Assembly: GCF_000757485.1 (NCBI RefSeq)
Contig: NZ_JPYO01000043.1
Coordinates: 185,084 to 249,083, forward strand
Source of the DNA: Achromobacter sp. RTa
GTDB taxonomy: Bacteria > Pseudomonadota > Gammaproteobacteria > Burkholderiales > Burkholderiaceae_B
Direction: 5' to 3'
Length of the DNA: 64,000 nucleotides
Numbering within the stretch: the stretch's first letter is position 1; every line of letters begins with the position of its first letter. Below, in pieces: positions 25,572 through 32,981 of the stretch. A model generated the notes under the pieces. The model searched no databases and was not told the origin of the DNA. It saw nothing but the letters and a program-made list of their open reading frames with translations. A program made the position numbers and the translations under genes.

Positions 25572-26965
25572 GCCGGAAATTAACTCGCGACGAATTCGAC
25601 CTGTACGTATGGGAAGGCACGTCCGATATCGCCAGCCGGGCGGAGCGCTGTCTGGCAGGCATGGACGTCTCGCTGTTGCGCGCGGACGCCGGCACGGCAT
25701 TCCCGCCGCCACGCGATCCGGGGCGGCCCGCCGTGGCTCTGGTGTCCGTTACCGTCATGGGCGACACGCGCTTCAGCGGCTACGACTGGCTCGCAGCGCA
25801 GGGGCTGCCCATCATCTGGGTGGCGTCCGAGGCGCGCGGGCGCGATCCGCGCTATTACCCGCCCGAATATTCCTACACCCTGCCCCTATCGTTTACGGCC
25901 TCGGACCTGCGCAAGCTGCTGCTCGAGCTGATGGGCACTCTGGACCACCTCAAGCGCGAAGCGCCCAGGCGCGAGCAGCCGCTCGTCGCCGTGTCCGAGC
26001 CGATGCGCAACCTGCTGGCCGAGGCCGACCTGTTCGCGGATTGCCGCAGCAACGTGCTGATCCATGGTGAGACCGGCGTGGGCAAGGAGCGCGTCGCGCG
26101 CTTGCTGCACGAGCGCGCGGCCTGGGCGGACGGGCCGTTCGTAGCAGTCAATTGCGGCGCCATTCCCGAAGGCCTGTTCGAGGCGCATTTCTTCGGCCAC
26201 GCCAAAGGCGCGTTCACCGGCGCCGTCGGCGCGCACAAGGGCTACTTCGAGCAGGCCAATGGCGGCACGCTGTTCCTGGACGAGATCGGCGACCTGCCGC
26301 TCTATCAGCAGGTGAAATTGCTGCGGGTACTTGAGCAGAGCGCCGTGACGCGGCTGGGCTCGACGGTGGAGGTGCCGGTGGATTTCCGGCTGGTCGCCGC
26401 CACCAACAAGGATCTGCGAGCGCTGGTGGGACAGGAGGAGTTCCGGCCTGACCTGTACTACCGGCTGGCGGTCATAGAGTTGCGCATTCCCAACCTGGAG
26501 GAGCGCGGCGGCGCCGAGAAGGCCGCGATCTTCCGAGCCTTGCTGGAGCGGCTGGGCGGCGAGGACGAGCCGCCGGCGTGGTTGCTGGACCGGGTGTCGC
26601 GCACGCGCTTCGCCGGCAACGTTCGCGAACTGTCCAATGTGGCGGAGCGGGTGGCGATCGTGAGGCGGCAAATGAAATCCTGGGACCCGCCGCGCATCGA
26701 GCGGATATTCGACCAGCTTGCCGCGCCGATCGCCGGACGGGCCTTCGGCGCGGGCGTCTCGCCGTGCGAACAACCCGTATTCACCGACGCGGAGCGCGCC
26801 GAGCGCGCCCGCATCCTGGCCGCGCTGGACGTCAATGGCTGGCGGCGGCAGGACACCGCCAATACGCTTGGCATCAGCCGCAAGGTGCTGTGGGAAAAGA
26901 TGCGCAAGCTGAATCTCGGAGCGGGGCAGGGCGAAGCCGCGGAAGGCATCGTGGAGGCTTCGTGA
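25568..26965 (+). CDS. sigma-54-dependent transcriptional activator (AAA+, Fis HTH)
   Basis: 465-residue enhancer-binding protein, the likely regulator of the pilus locus at whose end it lies. Residues 1-130 form a degenerate receiver-like domain without a clear phosphorylatable Asp, resembling VpsR-type activators (weak call). The AAA+ domain shows Walker A GETGVGKE, the sigma-54 contact loop GAFTGA intact, Walker [14 protein letters not shown] and [11 protein letters not shown]. The C-terminus is a Fis-type helix-turn-helix ([31 protein letters not shown]). ATG 25568 overlaps the minicistron stop and is preferred to ATG 25556. No convincing -24/-12 promoter was found before flp, so its target is open. 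Confidence 0.9.
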   Translation: MSRKLTRDEFDLYVWEGTSDIASRAERCLAGMDVSLLRADAGTAFPPPRDPGRPAVALVSVTVMGDTRFSGYDWLAAQGLPIIWVASEARGRDPRYYPPEYSYTLPLSFTASDLRKLLLELMGTLDHLKREAPRREQPLVAVSEPMRNLLAEADLFADCRSNVLIHGETGVGKERVARLLHERAAWADGPFVAVNCGAIPEGLFEAHFFGHAKGAFTGAVGAHKGYFEQANGGTLFLDEIGDLPLYQQVKLLRVLEQSAVTRLGSTVEVPVDFRLVAATNKDLRALVGQEEFRPDLYYRLAVIELRIPNLEERGGAEKAAIFRALLERLGGEDEPPAWLLDRVSRTRFAGNVRELSNVAERVAIVRRQMKSWDPPRIERIFDQLAAPIAGRAFGAGVSPCEQPVFTDAERAERARILAALDVNGWRRQDTANTLGISRKVLWEKMRKLNLGAGQGEAAEGIVEAS

Positions 26966-27081
26966 GCGCGCAATAGGGAATGCCTCTTTGGGGCGACGAT
27001 CGGGCTCGCGGCGGAGGCAGGCATATCCGCTCCGGGCGAAATAAATTGCTATAGTTTCGCAACAATTTTTTTGGGGTAGGC

Positions 27082-27792
27082 ATGAACGTCCACTTTATTC
27101 GTGGCGCCGCACGCATGGCGCTGTTGGGCTCCGCCTTGTCCGGCCTTGCTGCTTGCGCGGTCGCGCAGCCCGAGGCGCCGCGGCCCACGGTCCAGCAAGT
27201 GGAAGACAAGCAAGCGGAGTCCACGCCCGTGACGCCGCCCGCGGCAGCGCCGGCGCCCATCGCGCGGCCGTCCTCCACAGTGTCCGAATTGCAGGGCCTG
27301 ATCCAGAACCGGCAGGTCTCGGAGCTGCGCACGGCCTACAACGGCACCTATGGCGCCAGCCTGCTGTTCAAACCCGACGAGCTGACATACTACGTCGCCT
27401 TGTTCCAGCAAAAGGATTTCTGGCGCGTGTTGAAGACGAAGTCGGAAAAGCAGGCGGAGGCGACCTACCGCGCCTTCGCCAGCCAGTCGGCCGAGCTGGC
27501 CGAAGTGGACATCAAGCGGATCAAGCTGCAGGCGGAATACGCGCACGCAGAAAAACAGCTGGCCAGCCGCAGCGCCGAATTGAGCGCCTTGCAGGCGGAT
27601 CGCGCCTTGCGGCTGCAGCAGGAAGAACAGGTGGCGGCGCGCCAGGAACAGTCGCGCCGGGAAGCCACGGCGCTGGCCGATCAGGGCAAGGACGTGCGCC
27701 AGCAGCTGCGTGATATGCAGCGCCAGATCGACGTCTTGCAGGCGCAACAGGCGCAGGTGGAGAACACGCCGGTCCAGAAGCGCGCAAAGTAA
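27082..27792 (+). CDS. DUF2968-type coiled-coil lipoprotein
   Basis: 236-residue lipoprotein of unknown function. The lipobox is LAAC (Cys25). A Pro-rich linker leads to a conserved segment (LQGLIQNRQVSELRTAYNGTYGASLLFKPDELTYYVALFQQKDFWRV, quoted in part) typical of DUF2968 proteins in Burkholderiales. The remaining 120 residues are a strongly heptad-like, Gln/Glu/Ala-rich coiled coil ending in QKRAK. GGGGTAGG lies just upstream of the ATG, and TTGCTATAGTTT at about 27047-27058 could include a -10 element. Monocistronic by spacing. Confidence 0.8.
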   Translation: MNVHFIRGAARMALLGSALSGLAACAVAQPEAPRPTVQQVEDKQAESTPVTPPAAAPAPIARPSSTVSELQGLIQNRQVSELRTAYNGTYGASLLFKPDELTYYVALFQQKDFWRVLKTKSEKQAEATYRAFASQSAELAEVDIKRIKLQAEYAHAEKQLASRSAELSALQADRALRLQQEEQVAARQEQSRREATALADQGKDVRQQLRDMQRQIDVLQAQQAQVENTPVQKRAK

Positions 27793-27857
27793 GGGGGCAA
27801 AACCGCCAGCCTGGGGCGCTTTCTTGTATTCTGGCTGTTGCACCCCATATAAATGCC

Positions 27858-28316
27858 ATGGCACTGAAAGTTTTCGACCTCCAGTGCGAACACAGCCACA
27901 TTTTCGAAGGCTGGTTCGGTTCGCACGAAGATTACGACGCGCAGCAGGCGCGTGGCCTCGTCACGTGCCCCGTGTGCGGCTCGGCCACCATCACCAAGCG
28001 CCTGTCGGCGCCGCGCCTGAACGTCGCTCACCTGCACGCGCCGGCCGCCCAGCCCGCCGTGCCGGCCCATGCCACCGAGGCGGAGAAGATGGCGGCGGTG
28101 CAGGCTGTCGTCATGCGCCAGGTCCGCGCCCTGCTGCGCAACACCGAAAACGTCGGGCCGCGCTTCGCCGAAGAGGCGCGCCGCATCCACGAAGGCGACG
28201 CCGACGACCGTCCGATCCGCGGCACGGCCACCCCCGAAGAACGCGCCTCGCTGGCCGAGGACGGCATCGACGTCATGGCAGTGCCGGATTTCCTGGACGA
28301 CGAACGCCTGCAGTAG
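27858..28316 (+). CDS. DUF1178 zinc-ribbon protein
   Basis: 152-residue cytoplasmic protein of the DUF1178 family. It starts MALKVFDLQCEHSHIFEGWFGSHEDY, and the Cys pair is completed by CPVCGS near residue 37, forming a short zinc ribbon, then TKRLSAP. The C-terminal half is helical and ends in AEDGIDVMAVPDFLDDERLQ. Biochemical role unknown; family members occur widely in alpha- and betaproteobacteria. It follows the DUF2968 gene after 65 nt. Confidence 0.88.
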   Translation: MALKVFDLQCEHSHIFEGWFGSHEDYDAQQARGLVTCPVCGSATITKRLSAPRLNVAHLHAPAAQPAVPAHATEAEKMAAVQAVVMRQVRALLRNTENVGPRFAEEARRIHEGDADDRPIRGTATPEERASLAEDGIDVMAVPDFLDDERLQ

Positions 28317-28321
28317 GGTGG

Positions 28322-28470
28322 GCCCCCACGCCGCACACGCTGCGCGTGTTTGCTGCCCCCCGAGGGGGCTGCGCCGCCTTGGGGCGGCAAGGGTGAGCCC
28401 CCACGCCGCACACGCTGCGCGTGTTTGCTGCCCCCGGGGGGGCTGCGCCGCCTTGGGGCGGCCCGGCGGC
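28322..28470. repeat. 75-bp tandem repeat, two copies, related to the 82-bp repeat at 81-265
   Basis: Copy 1 (28322-28396) and copy 2 (28397 to about 28470) both begin GCCCCCACGCCGCACACGC and contain GTGTTTGCTGCCCCC and GCGCCGCCTTGGGGCGGC. The reverse complement matches the unit at 81-265 through the shared core CCCCCACGC..TTGCTGCCCCC. It fills the 357-bp gap between DUF1178 and the convergent efp gene, except for the terminator at 28629-28659. Confidence 0.85.
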
Positions 28471-28628
28471 GGCGCGGCGATTCTAGCGAAGGGTGTTAAA
28501 TAGGCGATCTATTTTGAGAGCCCGGCATCGAGCGTACATTTCCCACACCCCAGGTCCCCGCGGCGCACGGCGTCTAAAGAGCCGGCAACGCCCTCGCGCG
28601 AAAACCAAGAGCTGGGGCGCAAGGCGAA

Positions 28629-28659
28629 AAAAAACCAGACCCGAGAGTCTGGTTTTTTT
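28629..28659 (-). terminator. bidirectional rho-independent terminator after efp
   Basis: Arms ACCAGAC (28634-28640) and GTCTGGT (28647-28653) with loop CCGAGA, flanked by an A-run on the left and a T-run on the right. The T-run required for efp (minus strand) comes from the A-run, so it can work in both directions between the convergent genes. Confidence 0.93.
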
Positions 28660-28673
28660 GAAACCGATGCCGA

Positions 28674-29234
28674 TCAGTTGTTGACGCGGCTGCGGTATTC
28701 GTTCGTGCGGGTGTCGATTTCGATCTTGTCGCCGATGGCGCAGAACAGCGGCACGTTCAGTTCGTAGCCGGTGTTGATCTTGGCCGGCTTCGTCACCTTG
28801 CCCGAGGTATCGCCACGCACGGCGGGTTCGGTGTAGGTGATTTCGCGGACGATGGTCGTGGGCAGTTCCACCGAGATGGCGCGGCCGTCGTAGAAGACCA
28901 CTTCCACGGGCATCGCTTCTTCCAGGTAGTTCAGGGCGTCGCCCATGCTGTCGGCTTCGATTTCGTACTGGTTGTACTCTTCGTCCATGAAGACGTACAT
29001 CGGGTCGCCGAAGTAGGAGTAGGTGCACTCCTTGCGGTCGAGCTGGACGACTTCGAACTTTTCGTCGGCCTTGTAGACCGATTCGCTGGCGGCGCCGGTC
29101 AGCAGGTTCTTGAACTTCAGCTTGACGACGGCGGCGTTGCGGCCGGACTTGTTGTATTCGGCCTTCTGGACCACGAGGGGATCCTTGCCGACCATGGCCA
29201 CGTTGCCGACTCGCAATTCCTGAGCGGTTTTCAT
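28674..29234 (-). CDS. efp: translation elongation factor P
   Basis: 186-residue EF-P, which binds between the P and E sites and relieves ribosome stalling at polyproline. Three domains: KOW-like ([22 protein letters not shown]), then two OB folds ending in [18 protein letters not shown]. The tip residue is Arg32 in NKSGRNA, the site that receives rhamnose in bacteria with EarP, in contrast to the Lys34 of E. coli EF-P. earP is indeed encoded 157 nt upstream. Length is normal. CGGAG lies about 10 nt before the ATG. Confidence 0.97.
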   Translation of the reverse strand: MKTAQELRVGNVAMVGKDPLVVQKAEYNKSGRNAAVVKLKFKNLLTGAASESVYKADEKFEVVQLDRKECTYSYFGDPMYVFMDEEYNQYEIEADSMGDALNYLEEAMPVEVVFYDGRAISVELPTTIVREITYTEPAVRGDTSGKVTKPAKINTGYELNVPLFCAIGDKIEIDTRTNEYRSRVNN

Positions 29235-29391
29235 CGATAAAACTCCGGGGTGATAGGTGCACTCGCCGTGCTAGCAGAAAGCCGCGACGCATTGGCCGGA
29301 AATGGCCAGTGTTTTCGGCTTAGTGCACACCCCGGGAGGCGTCATGGTTTGAGGCCCGACAGAATACAGGGCGCTCGGAAAACTCTCTATT

Positions 29392-30504
29392 CTAACGTTT
29401 CTTGGCCAACTCTGCGCAGAAATCGGCCAGATTTTCGGCGAGATCGGGTCTGGCCGCCTGGCTAGCGTCCCATTCCAGGGCAGCGGCCGCCCAGGCATCC
29501 CAGGCCCCTGGAGCCAGGGCCGCGGCCAGCGCGCCGGCCGCCAGGCCGGTGCCGGGCTGGTTCCATGCCCGGATGAGGGCCTGGGCGGATTCCGGGGCCG
29601 GGTAGCGGGCCAGCCAGGCGTCCAGTTTTTCCAGGTGGACGTTTTCGTCCTGCGGATAGATCTGCCAGACCAGCGGGCGCGCAGCCCAGGCGGCGCGGAC
29701 GAAAGAATCCTCGCCCCGCACGAAATTCAGGTCGCAGCACCAGAGCAGCCGGTCGAAATCGGGTTGCGCCACGAAGGGCAGCCGCGCCAGCAAAGGCGCG
29801 CCCGGGGCCGAGCAGGCGGCTTCCAGCCCGGGCGCGACGCCTTCGGGCGCCAGCAGCACGCTGGGGCGCGGATCGGCCGACAGGGCGGAAACCAGATCCG
29901 CCACGGGGGCGGACGGATAGCAAAAAAGGGACACCGTGCGGGCTCCGTCGCGGCGGCGCTGGAGCAATTCCCGCCCCACGCCCAGCGAGCGCAGGAAGGC
30001 GGCCTGGGCATCCGCCGATGCCTGCAGGGCGTCCCGTTCTGCCGACAGGCCGGGTTCGCGCAGCAGGCCGCCGGTGGCGGGGGTGAAGCCGGGAAAGAAG
30101 AAATGCTTGACCAGCCCGTCGGGCCGCTGCGACGGCAGGCCGTGGCAGCTTTCCACCCAGGGCTCGGCGCTGAGGTATTCCAGGTTGACCCACGCCGGGT
30201 GTTCGCGGCGCATGCTGTCCAGGAAGGTTTCGGGAGGGTCGCAGGCGAAGGCCTCGATCACCACGTCCCGGGCCGCCAGACCGGGATCCGGCGAGGCGGT
30301 CCAGTGCACGATGTGGATGCCGGCCAGCCGCTGGCTGGCCATGCCGGGAACGACGCCCGGCTGGATGCGGGCGAAGCTGGCCAGATCGTCGACCCACAGG
30401 CGCACATCCCAGCCGCGGCCATGCGCCAGGCGGCGGGCGAGACGCCAGCAGACACCTATGTCGCCGTAGTTGTCGACGACGCGGCAGAAGATGTCCGCTT
30501 GCAT
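29392..30504 (-). CDS. earP: EF-P arginine-32 rhamnosyltransferase EarP
   Basis: 370-residue GT-B glycosyltransferase that moves rhamnose from dTDP-rhamnose to Arg32 of EF-P. The N-terminal motif FCRVVDNYGDIGVCWRLARRL carries the two acidic residues of the active site (Asp11 and Asp15). The nucleotide-sugar side shows NFVRGEDSFVRAAWAARPLVWQIYPQDENVH (quoted in part), the conserved EarP signature. Neighbour efp has the matching Arg32. It starts 6 nt after the stop of the DUF2863 gene, so the two form an operon. It is the only modification enzyme for EF-P visible in the window. Confidence 0.95.
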   Translation of the reverse strand: MQADIFCRVVDNYGDIGVCWRLARRLAHGRGWDVRLWVDDLASFARIQPGVVPGMASQRLAGIHIVHWTASPDPGLAARDVVIEAFACDPPETFLDSMRREHPAWVNLEYLSAEPWVESCHGLPSQRPDGLVKHFFFPGFTPATGGLLREPGLSAERDALQASADAQAAFLRSLGVGRELLQRRRDGARTVSLFCYPSAPVADLVSALSADPRPSVLLAPEGVAPGLEAACSAPGAPLLARLPFVAQPDFDRLLWCCDLNFVRGEDSFVRAAWAARPLVWQIYPQDENVHLEKLDAWLARYPAPESAQALIRAWNQPGTGLAAGALAAALAPGAWDAWAAAALEWDASQAARPDLAENLADFCAELAKKR

Positions 30505-30510
30505 GGCGGC

Positions 30511-31713
30511 CTAGTGGAACTTGGCCGGCGAGGCTTCCGCGTCCTCGGGCAGTTCGGCGTGCACCAGTTCGCCCAGCGGGTTCGGGAAGTAGGGCGCGCC
30601 GCAGTCCTCGCAGTACTCGGGCGGCAGCACGCCGGGGATGCGGCGCACTTCCGTGACGCCGTATTCCTTCAGCAGCGCGGCGATCTCGTCGATGACATCG
30701 GGCTGGCCTTCGTCCGCGGGCAGGTCTTCCTCGCGGCCGTACAGCGGCCACACGCAGCCGTAGTAGACGTCGTTGCTGTTGCGCGCCGTGAAGCCGACGC
30801 GGTATTCGTCGACCCGGTTTTCGCCGCAGCCCGCCACCACCGCGCGCAACTGCGAGGCTTCGAGGCTGACGGCTCCCTCCAGCCAGCTGACCGCCGCGCG
30901 CAGCGACAGCGGTCGCACTCGCCGGTCCGCCTCGCGGTTGCTGACGTAATAGGCGTCGGGCAGCAGGGCTTCGAAGCCGCAGCCGGGCAGCAGGGTGGCC
31001 AGCGTGGGCTGGGCCTGGGCCGCCCATTGTTCCTGGCTGGCGTCGCGGCTGGCCTCGGCTTCGCCCAGCTGTTCCTGCCAGCGGAAGATCGGCTCGTTTT
31101 CGGGCACCGCCACGGCCGCCACGATGTAGCGGGTGTCGGCCAGCATGTTGGCCGTCTCGACTTCGGTATTTAGCGCGGGCTTGGTGGTTTCGGCGCCCAG
31201 CGCCTGCGTGCCCAGGCGCTGCAGCCATTGCCAGGTTTCGGAGAAGGTGCGGGGCATCTGGTCCACGCTGACCAGGACCGGCATCAGCGCGCTGCGGGCC
31301 TTGCTGGACAGGACGTGCCCGTGCAGCTGCGCCAGCAGGGCCTGCTGCGCGCTGGCGGAAATCGGGCCGGTGGGGATGGCGTAGCGCGTCCAGGCGACGA
31401 TGGGCGCCACGATCAGCAGGACGTCGTGGCGGACACCGTTCTTTTCGATCTTCATCGATTCGGACAGGGTTTCCGCCTGTTCGATCAAGACTTCGTAAGC
31501 GCCCACGTCGCTTTGCGCAAGATGGTCCAGGGCCGCCTCGAGAGGCGCGTCCTGCCCTGCCTTGAGCAGCTTGGGGATCGCTTCGCCAAGCTGGGTCTCC
31601 CAGAACACGTCTTCCAGGCGGCTGCCCGAGCGGTTGAGCGCCTGGGCCAGCGCGACCAGCCGGGAGGCGTCGCGGGTCATGCGGGGAGCGGATTGGCTGC
31701 GGGATCGGGCCAT
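30511..31713 (-). CDS. DUF2863 family protein
   Basis: 400-residue protein of unknown function, characteristic of betaproteobacteria. Mostly soluble; no signal peptide or membrane segment. Near the C-terminus a Cys-rich motif PEYCEDCGAPYFPNPLGELVHAEL could bind metal. Start at ATG 31713 (MARSRSQSAPRMTRDASRLVALA); the frame also opens at a TTG ten codons upstream, without better support. It is followed by earP after 6 nt, so it may be co-expressed with EF-P modification, but a functional link is not shown by the sequence. Confidence 0.85.
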   Translation of the reverse strand: MARSRSQSAPRMTRDASRLVALAQALNRSGSRLEDVFWETQLGEAIPKLLKAGQDAPLEAALDHLAQSDVGAYEVLIEQAETLSESMKIEKNGVRHDVLLIVAPIVAWTRYAIPTGPISASAQQALLAQLHGHVLSSKARSALMPVLVSVDQMPRTFSETWQWLQRLGTQALGAETTKPALNTEVETANMLADTRYIVAAVAVPENEPIFRWQEQLGEAEASRDASQEQWAAQAQPTLATLLPGCGFEALLPDAYYVSNREADRRVRPLSLRAAVSWLEGAVSLEASQLRAVVAGCGENRVDEYRVGFTARNSNDVYYGCVWPLYGREEDLPADEGQPDVIDEIAALLKEYGVTEVRRIPGVLPPEYCEDCGAPYFPNPLGELVHAELPEDAEASPAKFH

Positions 31714-31921
31714 AACTTCGGAGAACGTCCAGAAAGTGTGCAACGCGATAGTTTAACGCCCGCCGGGCAGGCCGTAGCGGCCGGGCGCCGGCTCGCGCGC
31801 CAGCCGGGCTTCAGGCCGGATTGATGCCGAAACAGCAACATATCATCCCCTTGTAAGTGGTTTATTGCTGAAGTGAAACGGCGGAAAATGCTTTCATCGA
31901 CCCATTTCAGGAGGCCCCGCC

Positions 31922-32698
31922 ATGCGCTGGCCCACGCTTTTCGTTTCCCACGGTTCCCCCATGCTGGCCGTCGAGCCGGGCCTGACAGGCCCGGCCCTGG
32001 CGGGCTGGAGCGCTGCGCAGGGCCGCAAGCCCAAGGGCGTGCTGGTGGTTTCGCCCCACTGGATGGGCGAGGGGCTGGCGCTGTCCACCCGGGACCGCCA
32101 GGTGGCCTGGCATGATTTTGGCGGCTTTCCGCAGGAGCTCTATGCCTTGCAGTACGGAGCGCCCGGCTCGCCCGCGCTCGCGTCCCGCGTGCAGGCGCTG
32201 CTTGCCGGGTCGGGAATCGCCGCCGAGCAGGATCCCCGCCGCCCGCTGGATCATGGCGCCTGGGTGCCGTTGCGCTACCTCTATCCGGAGGCGGACGTAC
32301 CGGTGGTGCAGCTGTCGCTGGACATGGGGCGCGACGCCGCCGGGCAGCTGGCGCTGGGCCGCGCGCTCGCGCCGCTGCGCGACGAGGATATCCTGGTCAT
32401 CGGCTCGGGCTCGCTGACCCACAACCTGCGCCATGTCCGCATGCCCCAGAATGCGCCCGCGCTGCCGTATGTGCCGGCTTTCCAGGATTGGTATGCCAGC
32501 AAGCTGGCGGCGCGCGATGTGCCCGCGTTGCTGGACTGGCAGGCCCAGGCGCCGGGCGCGGCGCAGGCGCACCCGCACGACGATCACCTGATGCCGCTCT
32601 ACGTCGCCCTGGGGGCAGGCGGGCCGGTGGCCACCCGGCTGACGGACGAGGTTTCGTACGGGGCCCTGGCGATGGACGCGTATGTGTTTGATGAATGA
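31922..32698 (+). CDS. ygiD: class III extradiol dioxygenase, 4,5-DOPA dioxygenase (YgiD) type
   Basis: 258-residue single-domain LigB-fold enzyme, likely opening catechol-type rings such as DOPA. Metal ligands fit the family: SHGSP near residue 10, SPHWMG near 46, and conserved His in LTHNLRH and HPHDDHLMPLYVALGA. Length equals YgiD. AGGAGG lies upstream of ATG 31922. It is isolated, divergent from DUF2863. Physiological substrate not certain; the gene symbol rests on overall resemblance. Confidence 0.85.
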   Translation: MRWPTLFVSHGSPMLAVEPGLTGPALAGWSAAQGRKPKGVLVVSPHWMGEGLALSTRDRQVAWHDFGGFPQELYALQYGAPGSPALASRVQALLAGSGIAAEQDPRRPLDHGAWVPLRYLYPEADVPVVQLSLDMGRDAAGQLALGRALAPLRDEDILVIGSGSLTHNLRHVRMPQNAPALPYVPAFQDWYASKLAARDVPALLDWQAQAPGAAQAHPHDDHLMPLYVALGAGGPVATRLTDEVSYGALAMDAYVFDE

Positions 32699-32719
32699 GC
32701 GGGCGGCGCGCTGAGCGTG

Positions 32720-32763
32720 GTGTCAGGCACCCCGGGCGAGCGTCTCGTACGGGTGCCAGACAC
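32720..32763. repeat. degenerate GTGTCTGACAC-type repeat pair
   Basis: GTGTCAGGCAC (32720-32730) and GTGCCAGACAC (32753-32763) flank GAGCGTCTCGTACGG. The same linker CGTCTCGTACG-GTG occurs in the 49 kb cluster (49285-49299), so this is a decayed member of that family. Confidence 0.7.
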
Positions 32764-32930
32764 TGCGCGCAATCTCGCCATGCGGGCGAGCTGCGGAGCG
32801 CCGCCCGCCGCCGCAAGACGTCGCGCAAGCCCCAAAAGGCCGCCCTCGCGGCCCAGGCCCCTGCCGTGGCTCGCGGCCCGGGAAATGAACCTGTCAGACG
32901 CATATCAGGCCCCAGGGCGCGATCCAGGCA

Positions 32931-32964
32931 AAAAAAGCCCCGGAACCCAAGGCTCCGGGGCTTT
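32931..32964 (-). terminator. rho-independent terminator of acnA
   Basis: Arms AAAGCCCCGGA (32934-32944) and TCCGGGGCTTT (32954-32964) around a 9-nt loop. The A-run on the left gives a U-tract for minus-strand transcripts. The stem is nearly the same as the acnB terminator at 52591-52623. Confidence 0.93.
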
Positions 32965-32981
32965 CTTTCGGGCGAACCCGA

